Below, one piece after another: positions 51,084 to 58,908 of a stretch of DNA of 64,000 bases. The notes beneath the pieces were generated by a model. It did no database searches, had not been told where the DNA came from, and worked only from the letters and a program-made list of their open reading frames with translations. A program made the position numbers and the translations under genes. Each line of letters opens with the position of its first letter. Positions within the stretch are counted from its first letter, which is position 1. The DNA comes from Patescibacteria group bacterium (lineage in GTDB: Bacteria; Patescibacteriota; Patescibacteriia; 2-12-FULL-60-25): NCBI GenBank assembly GCA_023229665.1, contig JALNYW010000001.1, positions 620,001 through 684,000 on the forward strand, written 5' to 3'.

Positions 51084-51581
51084 TTAAGGAGAAGGTTGGA
51101 CCTCACCAACGATGACTTCACCGCTCATGCTCGCATGGATCGAGCAGGAATACCCAAAGCGTCCGGCTCCGCTGAATGTTCGGCTATACGTCTGACCCGG
51201 CGCCAGCGTCCCAGAATCCCAAACCAAAGGACCATTCCGGAGACCTCTGGTTGTGTGGTTGCCGGTGCCGACATTCTTCCAGACCACCGTATCCCCGGCA
51301 TTGATCGCGATGATTTGCGGGCTAAAGGCATTGTCTTTGATTTCGACCGTGACCGTCTTGGGTTTTACCGTCGTTCCGGAGGGACGGGGCTTGGGAGCCG
51401 GTTTCGGAGCGGGCGTCGGAGTCGGAGTCGGCGCGGTCGAAGTCGTTTCCTGGGTTGGCGCAGCCGGAACCTGTTCCGCAGGAACCCGTGGCCCCGGGGC
51501 CGGAGTAAAACACCCCTGCCCCATGAGCATCATGGCGAGGCCGGAGAGAAGAACGGGATGATACCGCCTATTGAATCGCAT
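51084..51581 (-). CDS. Cupredoxin (plastocyanin-like) lipoprotein
   Basis: The 165-aa protein has a signal peptide with lipobox MGQGC, a long Pro/Thr/Ala linker (about 30-72) and a cupredoxin domain (about 75-165). The type 1 copper ligands are visible: His in GTGNHTTRG, then Cys, His and Met in FGYSCSIHASM. It should be a blue copper electron carrier outside the membrane. No cytochrome oxidase is in the window. Start ATG 51581 is used (a GTG lies 12 nt upstream). Confidence 0.9.
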   Translation of the reverse strand: MRFNRRYHPVLLSGLAMMLMGQGCFTPAPGPRVPAEQVPAAPTQETTSTAPTPTPTPAPKPAPKPRPSGTTVKPKTVTVEIKDNAFSPQIIAINAGDTVVWKNVGTGNHTTRGLRNGPLVWDSGTLAPGQTYSRTFSGAGRFGYSCSIHASMSGEVIVGEVQPSP

Positions 51582-51703
51582 AGAAGTAATCACTTATTTT
51601 TTATACGCTTGCGAACAAGATACCACAGGAACACCGGCCACATGAGTCCCTCATGCCCTTGGATTAAACCAAAGTCCCGGCGTTTGATAGCATGAGTCTA
51701 TCT

Positions 51704-52984
51704 ATGCGCCGCCTTCTCTCTTCCGCGATCACCTGCCTTGCTCTCGTAGGAGCGCTTATTCCCTCAAAAATGACCTTGGCCGCTCCCGCCGCAGGATCCC
51801 TGATCAAGATCCCCTGCCCCGCAAACGCCTCCGTCGATCACCCATGCAAAGCCGTATATTTCTATGGGCATGACAATCGCCGTCACGCGTTTCCAAATGA
51901 AAAAGTCTTCTTCACTTGGTATGCCGACTTTTCAACCGTGCAGACCGTCAGCGCCTCATTTCTCACCTCGATAACGCTTGGCGGGAATGTCACCTATCGC
52001 CCCGGAATAAAGATGGTGAAATTCCAAACCCTGAACAATGTCTATGCCGTCGCCCTGGGCGGCGCATTGCGCTGGATAAAAACCGAGAATGCGGCCGCTT
52101 CGTTGTATGGCATCGACTGGAACAAGAAAGTGGATGATATTCCGGACACATTCTTTACGGATTACCGCTTCGGCTCGGATATCGTCATTACGGACGACTA
52201 TGACAAAAACGCGGAAATCACGGCCGCGCCGACCATCGACCAGAACTTACCGAGCACCTCGAAATCGGAAAGAGTCACCACAAGTCGCGGCACCTTTGAT
52301 GCCGAAATTATCACTCTACAAAAAAGCCGCTTCGACCTGCTTACAGACACCGGGGATACCGGTGATTGTTCCAATAATTGCACGGTCAAATCACTTTCAG
52401 AATACGTAGCGGAAAATACGGCCACCATCGGCATTCACGGGACGTATTTTTGCCCGACGGAATATCCCGACTGCGCGGGCAAGACGAATACCTTTCATGG
52501 ACCCGTCTATAATAACGCCGCCCGCATGCTCATGAATGCGGATGACCTACCCATTCACCAAGGCCCCATGGTCGCCACAACGAAGGATGGACGCTACTTC
52601 TATTTCCATCGAACGAATGAATTCGGGAATTCCGTTTCGGCCTTTGAAACCGCGCATGCGGCAACCCTTAGCGGGGCATTGGCCAACTATCCATCATTGG
52701 TTGAAAACGGAACGATCATCGTCGAGAGCGAGGAGCGATTGGCCGAAACCAATCCAACCGTGAAAAGCATTCGCGGAAGTCTAGGCTTTAACGATCGCTT
52801 CGTATATCTCGTGATTGTACGGAATGCGAATGTGACCGACCTTGCCTATGTGATGCTGGCTCTGGGTGCCACGTCGGCCCTCAACCTCGACGGCGGCGGA
52901 AGTGCGGCGCTATGGTACGAGGGCGCGTATACGTTCGGCCCTGGCCGGTCCTTGCCGAACGCAATTCTTTTCAAGCAAAAATAA
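51704..52984 (+). CDS. Secreted phosphodiester glycosidase-like protein with the novel domain
   Basis: The 426-aa protein has a signal peptide (residues 1-26), the novel domain (about 30-170: AVYFYGHDNRRHAFPN, VFFTWYADF, NVTYRPGIKMVKF, LRWIKTEN) and a linker. A NAGPA/DUF2233-type domain (about 195-426) has IGIHGTYFCPTEY and the signature ALNLDGGGSAALWYEG. NAGPA-type enzymes remove N-acetylglucosamine caps from phosphodiesters. A role in envelope polysaccharide turnover is inferred. TAGCAT is 10 nt before the ATG at 51704 (another ATG at 51692). Confidence 0.85.
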   Translation: MRRLLSSAITCLALVGALIPSKMTLAAPAAGSLIKIPCPANASVDHPCKAVYFYGHDNRRHAFPNEKVFFTWYADFSTVQTVSASFLTSITLGGNVTYRPGIKMVKFQTLNNVYAVALGGALRWIKTENAAASLYGIDWNKKVDDIPDTFFTDYRFGSDIVITDDYDKNAEITAAPTIDQNLPSTSKSERVTTSRGTFDAEIITLQKSRFDLLTDTGDTGDCSNNCTVKSLSEYVAENTATIGIHGTYFCPTEYPDCAGKTNTFHGPVYNNAARMLMNADDLPIHQGPMVATTKDGRYFYFHRTNEFGNSVSAFETAHAATLSGALANYPSLVENGTIIVESEERLAETNPTVKSIRGSLGFNDRFVYLVIVRNANVTDLAYVMLALGATSALNLDGGGSAALWYEGAYTFGPGRSLPNAILFKQK

Positions 52985-52993
52985 CCCGATCAG

Positions 52994-53290
52994 CTACTCC
53001 CCTTTTTCCGCATTCCACGCATCAAGCCCACCCTCGAGAAATTCGATATCATACCCCTTTTGCTTCAATTCCCTTGCCACGATCTCGCAACGGGTTCCGG
53101 ATTTGCATACGGTAACGATCTTTTTGTCTTTCGGCAGCAAACCCTTGCTCGCTTCGACAAAGACTTTTCCCATCGGCACGTTTTCTGAGCCGGGTATCGC
53201 TCCGCTTAGATCAAATTCTTCTTGTTCGCGCACGTCGAGGACTTTGACTTCGTTGTTTTGGAGCTTTGTCTTTAATTCAGTGGCTTTCAT
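52994..53290 (-). CDS. Rhodanese-domain protein
   Basis: The 98-aa single-domain sulfurtransferase has VLDVREQEEFDLSGAIPGS and the catalytic loop CKSGTR (active Cys), then the final GGLDAW motif. It is cytoplasmic and may carry persulfide sulfur for tRNA thiolation or redox work. TATAAT lies 11 nt before the ATG. It is convergent with the phosphodiester glycosidase. Confidence 0.93.
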   Translation of the reverse strand: MKATELKTKLQNNEVKVLDVREQEEFDLSGAIPGSENVPMGKVFVEASKGLLPKDKKIVTVCKSGTRCEIVARELKQKGYDIEFLEGGLDAWNAEKGE

Positions 53291-53430
53291 AAAAGGAAAA
53301 AATTATATCAGACAACATACCACAAGTACGAAACGGAGACTCCCAAATAGCCCCTAATCTAGGCCATTTCTTCTATGGCCTTGTTTAAGCCATTTTGCCT
53401 TAACATAGCGATAAAATAAGGCCTTTACGA

Positions 53431-53459
53431 TTGACAAAAGGCCCAAAATATGGTTTAAT
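53431..53459 (+). promoter_or_regulatory. Strong promoter of the lysozyme-like gene
   Basis: TTGACA (53431-53436), 17 bp, TTTAAT (53454-53459). A leader of about 42 nt with a small hairpin (GATTTGAGAC / GTCTCCAAATC, one bulge) precedes the ATG. The upstream 90 nt hold several GGCC/AGCC elements. Confidence 0.75.
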
Positions 53460-53507
53460 GCTCGGTCATGATTTGAGACCCATCGTCTCCAAATCAGGGC
53501 AAACCCT

Positions 53508-54092
53508 ATGAACACCATCAAAAACATTTCCCCGTTTACGGAAATCCAGCGCAAGGCTCTTGCGGCTCTTACGTTGGTCATCCTCTTAACGAATTCCCAA
53601 GTGGCGAGTGCCGCCTATGTCGCTCCGGTGACGCAGGCTGAGCCGACCACCATGACCGCGATCCAACCCGAAACCGAAACCGTTCCGGTCATTGAACCGA
53701 CGGTCCAGGAAGTGTTGTTGAACGTTTGTGAAGCCAACGGCTACGGCGTGGACTGTGCCAAGACGCTCTTGGGTATGCTCTGGACCGAATCCTCGAACCA
53801 GTCGACCGTCATCGGCGACAACGGTAAGGCCCGCGGTTACTTCCAGATTCACTATAAGCTCCACAAGATTACGTCCGCCTGTGCGGAAGACCTCGTGTGT
53901 GCTGCCAATTGGACGATTAACTACTTGGAACGCAATAGCTATCCGAAGTACGTGAACTACGCCATTCAGTGTCACAATGGTTGTAATGCCAATAATGGCT
54001 ACGTGAATAAGGTGCAGCGCTATGCGAAGCAGTTCTGGAATCAGCCGCTTGCGGTTACCCAGGCCGCTCCGATTGAGCTCGCCATGAAATAA
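53508..54092 (+). CDS. Secreted lysozyme-like (SLT-type) protein
   Basis: The 194-aa protein has a signal peptide (about 1-36, SQVASA-AYV), a Thr/Glu/Pro linker, then a lysozyme-like domain (about 65-175). The domain has the putative catalytic Glu in MLWTESSN, GDNGKARGYFQIH and a Cys-rich segment (CAEDLVCAANW, CHNGCNANNGY). It probably cuts peptidoglycan, own or of a host cell. CPR bacteria carry such enzymes on their surface. Strong promoter and terminator suggest high expression. Confidence 0.85.
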   Translation: MNTIKNISPFTEIQRKALAALTLVILLTNSQVASAAYVAPVTQAEPTTMTAIQPETETVPVIEPTVQEVLLNVCEANGYGVDCAKTLLGMLWTESSNQSTVIGDNGKARGYFQIHYKLHKITSACAEDLVCAANWTINYLERNSYPKYVNYAIQCHNGCNANNGYVNKVQRYAKQFWNQPLAVTQAAPIELAMK

Positions 54093-54093
54093 G

Positions 54094-54126
54094 AAAAACA
54101 CCCCTGCTTCGCGGGGGTGTTTTTTT
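54094..54126. terminator. Bidirectional terminator
   Basis: AAAAACACCCC / GGGGTGTTTTT stem, serving the lysozyme-like gene and possibly the convergent DUF3147-like gene. Confidence 0.85.
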
Positions 54127-54133
54127 GGTCGCC

Positions 54134-54502
54134 TTACTTCGCTCCGAAGAAGCCGAGCCGTCCGACCAGGCTTAAGTAGATTGTGGCGAGGATAAAGAAG
54201 ATGATGAGACCGACCAAGATCGCTTTTTGCGATCCGATCTTTGGCGCAAGTATTGCAACGGCGATCATATACGGAATCCAAGAGACAATTGTTCCGATCA
54301 AGACGAGCCACGCATGTTGGGCCACAGCCGCTCCCCCTCTGCTCTCCCCAATAAAGAAATAAGCGACGAGTGTAAAAACGGGAATGAGCGTGGCGAAGCC
54401 CGAAAGAAGGCGGGAGTTACTGTTTTCAAATGCAACGATCACGGTCGTGACGATCCCTCCGGCGAGAAAATAAACGGCATATTCCTTCAATAGGTTCCAC
54501 AT
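54134..54502 (-). CDS. DUF3147/GlpM-like membrane protein
   Basis: The 122-aa protein has four membrane helices (about 5-25, 32-52, 65-87, 95-115). The layout looks like the DUF3147/GlpM small membrane family. The function is unknown. It starts 5 nt after the glycosyltransferase stop, so they are co-transcribed. Confidence 0.7.
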   Translation of the reverse strand: MWNLLKEYAVYFLAGGIVTTVIVAFENSNSRLLSGFATLIPVFTLVAYFFIGESRGGAAVAQHAWLVLIGTIVSWIPYMIAVAILAPKIGSQKAILVGLIIFFILATIYLSLVGRLGFFGAK

Positions 54503-54507
54503 AGTTG

Positions 54508-55656
54508 TTATGACGATTTTTTTAGCACGGCTTTATATACGGCAAGCAATCTCTTGCTGATCGTTTTTGAATTAAATCTCCGCGCCGTCTCTTGAGCCAT
54601 CTCAACGAGTTGCAGCCGCTCTTCTTTTGGGAGATGCAAGACGTACTCGATCGCCCTCTTCCCTTCTTTTTGTGAGTGAACCAAAAAGCCGTTTTTCCCG
54701 TTTTGGATGATCTCCGGCGCGATACCAACCGGGTAGGTTATAGGAATCAATCCTTGTGACATGCCCTCGACGAGGCTCAGGGAGAATCCTTCGTATCGAG
54801 ACGTAATAAGCAAAACGCCACCCGCTTTATCGGCCAATAATTCAGGAATTCGTTCCTTCTTGAGATTTGCATGAAAATGATGGTTCCGTAAGTTACTACT
54901 ACACCAGCTCACCAGCGTCTTATTCGTCGTGATCCCAATCGTGTGCTTCGCTACTGAGGGGAAATGCCTATAGTAATCAATCAACCGATCCAATCCCTTG
55001 AGTTTGAGCGTAAACGCGTCGGCGCCGATGCGTCCCAAAAAAACCAATGAAGGTTTCTCGGATAAAACGACAGAACGGCGCTTGAACCAGTAATCCTCGA
55101 TGGCATTTGGGACAACATGCACCTTTTCGGAAGATACTCCCGCTTCCAATAAATCTTTTTTTACGATTTCTGAAGTGGCAATGACGGCATCCGCACGCAA
55201 AGCGACGAGCTTTTCGATTTCTGCCACATCCTTCAAGGGGCGGCGAGTACGGACATTCAATTCGTGAATCGCGCCGCCCTCTTTCAGATCAAGCCAAATA
55301 TCACGGAGAGCAGGTTCCAAATCCTTCGCCAGGGGAACCGCTTTCAGAAAGCCCCATGAGGTAGACCCAAAATGGCTGACCACAGGAATTGAGAAAGGTA
55401 AAAACGCGAGCGGTGTATAGGTCGTCCCTTGGATCAGGTCGTATTTCAACACCTCGTCCTTATGCTCGAGAAGCGAATAAAAAAATAAGACATTGCTAAT
55501 CCCTTTCAGATGGAGAGGCGCGTCAAGCAACGGATTCTTCGGATAAAAGCTCTTTACCCGAACACCAGATTCGCGCAATCGGCTTGCCATTAGATCATTA
55601 ATGAAATGCGCTCCTGTTCCAAGCTTCTTATCATTGTGAATGAATGCAACCTTCAT
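54508..55656 (-). CDS. GT4-type glycosyltransferase
   Basis: The 382-aa GT-B fold starts MKVAFIHNDKKLGTGAHFIND. An acceptor-domain Gly-rich SHFGSTSWGF is followed by ADAVIATSEIVKKDLL and a donor domain with LVFLGRIG and SRYEGFSLSLVEGMSQGLIPI. The EX7E pattern is E-GFSLSLVE. Codon use is more AT-rich and less biased than in neighbours, so it may be a late arrival. The promoter is TTGATG-17-TAAAGT, 6 nt before the ATG. Confidence 0.88.
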   Translation of the reverse strand: MKVAFIHNDKKLGTGAHFINDLMASRLRESGVRVKSFYPKNPLLDAPLHLKGISNVLFFYSLLEHKDEVLKYDLIQGTTYTPLAFLPFSIPVVSHFGSTSWGFLKAVPLAKDLEPALRDIWLDLKEGGAIHELNVRTRRPLKDVAEIEKLVALRADAVIATSEIVKKDLLEAGVSSEKVHVVPNAIEDYWFKRRSVVLSEKPSLVFLGRIGADAFTLKLKGLDRLIDYYRHFPSVAKHTIGITTNKTLVSWCSSNLRNHHFHANLKKERIPELLADKAGGVLLITSRYEGFSLSLVEGMSQGLIPITYPVGIAPEIIQNGKNGFLVHSQKEGKRAIEYVLHLPKEERLQLVEMAQETARRFNSKTISKRLLAVYKAVLKKSS

Positions 55657-55702
55657 GGAGCGACTTTACAGCGTTCGCGCGCCTCCATCAACCATCTAAA
55701 AC

Positions 55703-55732
55703 AAAACTCGAACCCTTACGAGTTCGAGTTTT
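55703..55732 (-). terminator. Terminator after tRNA-His
   Basis: AAAACTCGAAC / GTTCGAGTTTT stem, just past the tRNA 3' end. Confidence 0.85.
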
Positions 55733-55734
55733 GG

Positions 55735-55810
55735 TGGGGTGGCTAATGGGAATCGAACCCATGATAACGGGACCACAACCCGCTGTGATAACCTCTTCAC
55801 CATAGCCACC
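55735..55810 (-). tRNA. tRNA-His(GTG)
   Basis: The acceptor GTGGCTA / TAGCCAC has an extra G at position -1 facing the discriminator C, the tRNA-His identity feature. The anticodon loop TTGTGGT (GTG) and encoded CCA are present. It follows the slipin gene on the same strand. Confidence 0.96.
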
Positions 55811-55865
55811 ACGAAGCTTTTGGCGGGAGTGTTATACCCCATTTTTTCCCCTTTGGCAAGGGGTT

Positions 55866-56615
55866 CTACTTCTTTCCCAAGGCCTCGAACGCTTTCATGA
55901 TTTCGATCGGTAGGGCGAACACAATGGTATTGCTCGCGTCGCTCGAAATGTCATTGATGGAATTCAGCGTACGCAAGTGAACCGCGATCGGACTTGCGGA
56001 GAGGATTTCTGCCGCGTGCTTCAAGTTTTCCGCAGCGGCGATTTCACCTTCGGAGTTAATGATGACCGCGCGGCGCTCGCGTTCCGCTTCCGCCTGCTTC
56101 GCGATGGTGCGGACCATGTCGTCCGGAAGCTGGATGTCTTTCAATTCAACCGTCTGCACTTCGATTCCCCAATTGGTCGTATGGCTCGCCACTAATTCCT
56201 TGATGCGTGCGGAGGCTTGGTCGCGATCAGACAAAAGCTCATCGAGCGTAAGTTCACCGATCACGTTGCGCATGGTCGTCTGCGCGAGCTGCGAAACGGC
56301 ATTCCAAAAATTCTCGACTTCCAACGTGGCGCGACCGGCATCGACAACACGGTAATAAATGACGGCGTTAATCTTACACGACACGTTGTCCTTGGTGATG
56401 GCGTCTTGGTACGGCACATCCACAGCTTTGATACGGATGTCGACCTTGGTCATGGACTGAATGACCGGGATCACGATGCGCCAGCCCGGCTCCACAAGCT
56501 TATGGAACTTACCGAACATGAATTTCACGCCGCGTTCATATTGGTTGACCTGGCGGATGGTCGTGAAGAACGCGATCACAACGACCCAGAACAAAATAGT
56601 GTAGAGAATTTCCAT
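55866..56615 (-). CDS. Slipin (SPFH/Band 7) membrane protein
   Basis: The 249-aa protein has an N-terminal membrane helix (about 3-20) and an SPFH domain: RQVNQYERGVKFMFGKF, GWRIVIPVIQS, then VIYYRVVDAGRATL and RNVIGELTLDELL. A charged coiled coil AKQAEAERERRAVI and Ala/Ser tail follow. Slipins form membrane microdomain scaffolds, often with an NfeD-like partner protease; none is seen here. TAGGCT lies 8 nt before the ATG. Confidence 0.92.
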   Translation of the reverse strand: MEILYTILFWVVVIAFFTTIRQVNQYERGVKFMFGKFHKLVEPGWRIVIPVIQSMTKVDIRIKAVDVPYQDAITKDNVSCKINAVIYYRVVDAGRATLEVENFWNAVSQLAQTTMRNVIGELTLDELLSDRDQASARIKELVASHTTNWGIEVQTVELKDIQLPDDMVRTIAKQAEAERERRAVIINSEGEIAAAENLKHAAEILSASPIAVHLRTLNSINDISSDASNTIVFALPIEIMKAFEALGKK

Positions 56616-56657
56616 ATGGACCTAGCCTAGGTCGCCCCGTCTCCCCCGTCAACTAAC

Positions 56658-56685
56658 AAAACCCCGCCCATTCAGGCGGGGTTTT
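56658..56685 (-). terminator. Terminator after tRNA-Arg
   Basis: A perfect 11-bp stem AAAACCCCGCC / GGCGGGGTTTT has a 6-nt loop. Confidence 0.88.
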
Positions 56686-56688
56686 ATA

Positions 56689-56763
56689 TGGTGCCCCGGG
56701 AGGGAATCGAACCCCCATACGCGGCTTAGAAGTCCGCTGTCTTATCCATTGGACGACCAGGGC
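56689..56763 (-). tRNA. tRNA-Arg(TCT)
   Basis: The acceptor GCCCTGG pairs with CCGGGGC (one G-U). The anticodon loop CTTCTAA (TCT), T arm GGGGGTTCGATTCCCTC and encoded CCA are present. It lies between slipin and xer. Confidence 0.92.
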
Positions 56764-56807
56764 ATGTTGGGGCGAAAACTACCCCAAAAATTCGGTTTTG
56801 TCGAGGG

Positions 56808-57749
56808 TTACTCCTTCTCGTCTATCGTCTTCCCGTGAAAAGCTTTGTGCACCTCCTTCAGCTGTTGGTTGGTGACGTGGGTGTAAATCTGCGTCGTAGT
56901 GATGGACGAGTGCCCGAGCATGGATTGCACACTTCTGATATCAGCCCCGTTCATGAGCAGGTCCGTGGCGAATGAATGCCTGAGCGTATGCGGCGAAACT
57001 TTTTTCGGAATGCCGGCCGCCACCGCATAATACTTCACCAATCTCTCGATGGAGCGAGGGGTGATCGGCCCGACCTCCTTATTCGATCCTTCCACCGGAG
57101 CCGCCCGGTCATGTCTCACGAACATGTGCGGTGATTCATCCTTGCGCATCTCCAAATAATTCTTGAGGGCGTGTCTTGCCTGGTTCGATAAAAAAGCCAC
57201 GCGCGTCTTATCGCCTTTGCCGCGCACCGTAAATTCATCGCGCTCCAGATTGATTTGATCGCGCTTCAATCCGGCAAGCTCGGATACGCGCATCCCGGTC
57301 GAAAAAAACAATTCAAGGATTGCCTTGTCGCGCGCCTTCACGATCGGGGCCAATTCGGATTTCTCAGGCGCTTCAAGCAAGCGCTGCAAATCAGTCCCAT
57401 CTAAAAACGAAACGTCGCGCGAACCCTGTTTGGCGAGCTCGATCTTTTCCGGCGCCATGGTTTTTACGTCGCGTTTCGCGAGAAATTTCAAAAAAGCCCG
57501 CAACGCAATGAGATGGTAATTCTGCGTACTCTTCTTCAACGTCCCTTCTCCCCGGCTTTCCAGGCGGTTCAAATACAAACGATAGTTATGGATGATTTCC
57601 TGATCGACCCTGGCGGCATCCGGATCTTCCGCCCATTCGATAAATCGCCGCAAATAAAACTCGTAATTACGGATGGTCAGGGCCGAACGGCCTTTTTCAA
57701 TTTCAAGATGCTCGAGGAAAGTGCGCAGGTGGGAAGACAGCTTGGCCAT
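56808..57749 (-). CDS. xerC: Tyrosine recombinase XerC/XerD type
   Basis: The 313-aa recombinase has the SAM-like N-domain (1-100) and the catalytic domain: STGMRVSELAGLKRDQI (Arg), then HTLRHSFATDLL (His, Arg), LGHSSITTTQIYTH (His, Tyr). The size fits a chromosome-dimer resolution Xer protein; no attachment sites or phage genes are near. The promoter is TTGCGA (57779-57784), 17 bp, TACCAT (57756-57761), then 6 nt to the ATG. Confidence 0.93.
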   Translation of the reverse strand: MAKLSSHLRTFLEHLEIEKGRSALTIRNYEFYLRRFIEWAEDPDAARVDQEIIHNYRLYLNRLESRGEGTLKKSTQNYHLIALRAFLKFLAKRDVKTMAPEKIELAKQGSRDVSFLDGTDLQRLLEAPEKSELAPIVKARDKAILELFFSTGMRVSELAGLKRDQINLERDEFTVRGKGDKTRVAFLSNQARHALKNYLEMRKDESPHMFVRHDRAAPVEGSNKEVGPITPRSIERLVKYYAVAAGIPKKVSPHTLRHSFATDLLMNGADIRSVQSMLGHSSITTTQIYTHVTNQQLKEVHKAFHGKTIDEKE

Positions 57750-57835
57750 GGCCAGATGGTATCAGCCGGCTCCGAGTGTCGCAAAAGGGTTGACATATAA
57801 CGCATATTCTGATGGGCTGCCCCCGGAGGTGCATC

Positions 57836-58393
57836 TTGCAAACCTATTCAGACCTGGTCCTTCAGGGATTCGCCGCTCGTGCCCTCCTCGCCATCCTGGA
57901 CGGGAAGGCGCCGGAGGCAGAACGATCGACCCTGCGGGACTCGAAACAGTTCCCCTACCACGAGGAGGCCCATCCGGACCTGCTCATGATCGAAACGCGC
58001 TTCGGACACAACTTCAACATGAGTCAGCGCTTCGTGTTGTACGGTGAGAAGCGCACCAAGGCGCTCTGGCGCATGTCGGTCGACACCTGGTGGAACGAAC
58101 AAGCGCTCCTGAAACTCGGCGTGAGCCCAACGGACGCGCTCTTCTTCTTCGACGAGGCGCGCAAGCAAGCGTTCCGCCTCGGTCGCGTCACCAACTTCAA
58201 GTTCCGCGAGACTCGTCTCGCGGAGCAGCCTGTCGTGAACCTGCACTTCAACGACGGATGCATGGAGCCCGACTTCCAGCGCTTCATCGGCGAGACGTCG
58301 GTCAAGGTCCGTATCTACGGCGCGAACGGCAAGGCCGACCAATTCAAGGAACACGAGCTGTGCGAAGCCTACTATCAAGGCGGACGTCTCTGA
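57836..58393 (+). CDS. Unknown soluble protein, SD-type GC-rich gene
   Basis: The 185-aa protein is acidic/basic mixed with an early helix MQTYSDLVLQGFAARALLA, and later segments (QRFVLYGEKRTKALWRMSVD, RVTNFKFRETR, VKVRIYGANGKADQ). No family is recognised. The TTG at 57836 is chosen over ATG 57812 because GGAGGT lies 5 nt before it, the best SD in the region. A TTGACA box stands at 57790. Codons are GC-rich, unlike xerC. Confidence 0.72.
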   Translation: MQTYSDLVLQGFAARALLAILDGKAPEAERSTLRDSKQFPYHEEAHPDLLMIETRFGHNFNMSQRFVLYGEKRTKALWRMSVDTWWNEQALLKLGVSPTDALFFFDEARKQAFRLGRVTNFKFRETRLAEQPVVNLHFNDGCMEPDFQRFIGETSVKVRIYGANGKADQFKEHELCEAYYQGGRL

Positions 58394-58414
58394 GACCTAC
58401 GGGTCTCTTTTTTT
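58392..58414 (+). terminator. Terminator overlapping the 57836 gene stop
   Basis: GAGACC / GGTCTC with a TACG loop and seven T; the stem includes the stop codon's GA. Confidence 0.85.
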
Positions 58415-58455
58415 ATTTCCAAGTTTGACCTGTCCGCGGGGCTATGGCTCCCTAT

Positions 58456-58470
58456 GGAGAGGAGGTCTCC
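58456..58470 (+). promoter_or_regulatory. SD presented in a hairpin loop
   Basis: GGAGA / TCTCC stem with loop GGAGG places a full SD as the loop, 7 nt before the ATG at 58472. Confidence 0.6.
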
Positions 58471-58471
58471 C

Positions 58472-58888
58472 ATGGCAATGCGCCTATTGGCCCTGTCCGC
58501 GTTTCTTCTGCCGATGGCAGCCGCGGCTTCGGCCGCGGCACAGCCTTCCTGCGGAGACGCGCCGCGTACCGTCATAGAATATGTCGGCTTCAGCCTCGAC
58601 GGCGCTGCCGAAGACGAGCGCGCCGAGCTCGCGTCAGCCGTCGGACAGCTGGTCGCGCGTTTCGGCCTGCAGTGCGGCTACCATCTTACGCTGCACGTAA
58701 CGCGGCGCTCCGGCGGCTACGAAGTCGCACCGCGCGTCGCGTCCCTGACCGACGCCTGCCGCTTCTCGATCCGCGTCCGGGAAGATGGCCGCTTCCGTTC
58801 GGCCGGCGGACGGCATCTCCCTGACGCCATCATCGAAGCCGCGGAGCTGGGAATCGAAACCCGCCGACGCGACTGCCGCGATCCATGA
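58472..58888 (+). CDS. Secreted protein of unknown function, SD-type GC-rich gene
   Basis: The 138-aa protein has a signal peptide (about 1-23, cleavage near SAAA-QPS), then a mature part of about 115 residues with four Cys (CGDA, LQCGYHL, DACRFS, RDCRD). Two disulfides are likely. No family is recognised. The ATG at 58472 is chosen for its loop-presented SD. The gene is GC-rich, with a TTGACC box at 58425 and a stop-overlapping terminator. The function is unknown. Confidence 0.7.
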   Translation: MAMRLLALSAFLLPMAAAASAAAQPSCGDAPRTVIEYVGFSLDGAAEDERAELASAVGQLVARFGLQCGYHLTLHVTRRSGGYEVAPRVASLTDACRFSIRVREDGRFRSAGGRHLPDAIIEAAELGIETRRRDCRDP

Positions 58889-58908
58889 CCCACGAGGGTC
58901 ATTTTTTT
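58886..58908 (+). terminator. Terminator overlapping the 58472 gene stop
   Basis: TGACCC / GGGTCA with an ACGA loop and seven T; the stem begins with the TGA itself. Confidence 0.88.

Noticed and set aside
56808..57749. Xer recombinase as an integrase of a mobile island
   Set aside because: No attachment-site repeats at the adjacent tRNA-Arg or tRNA-His and no phage or plasmid genes nearby; housekeeping XerC/D is more likely.
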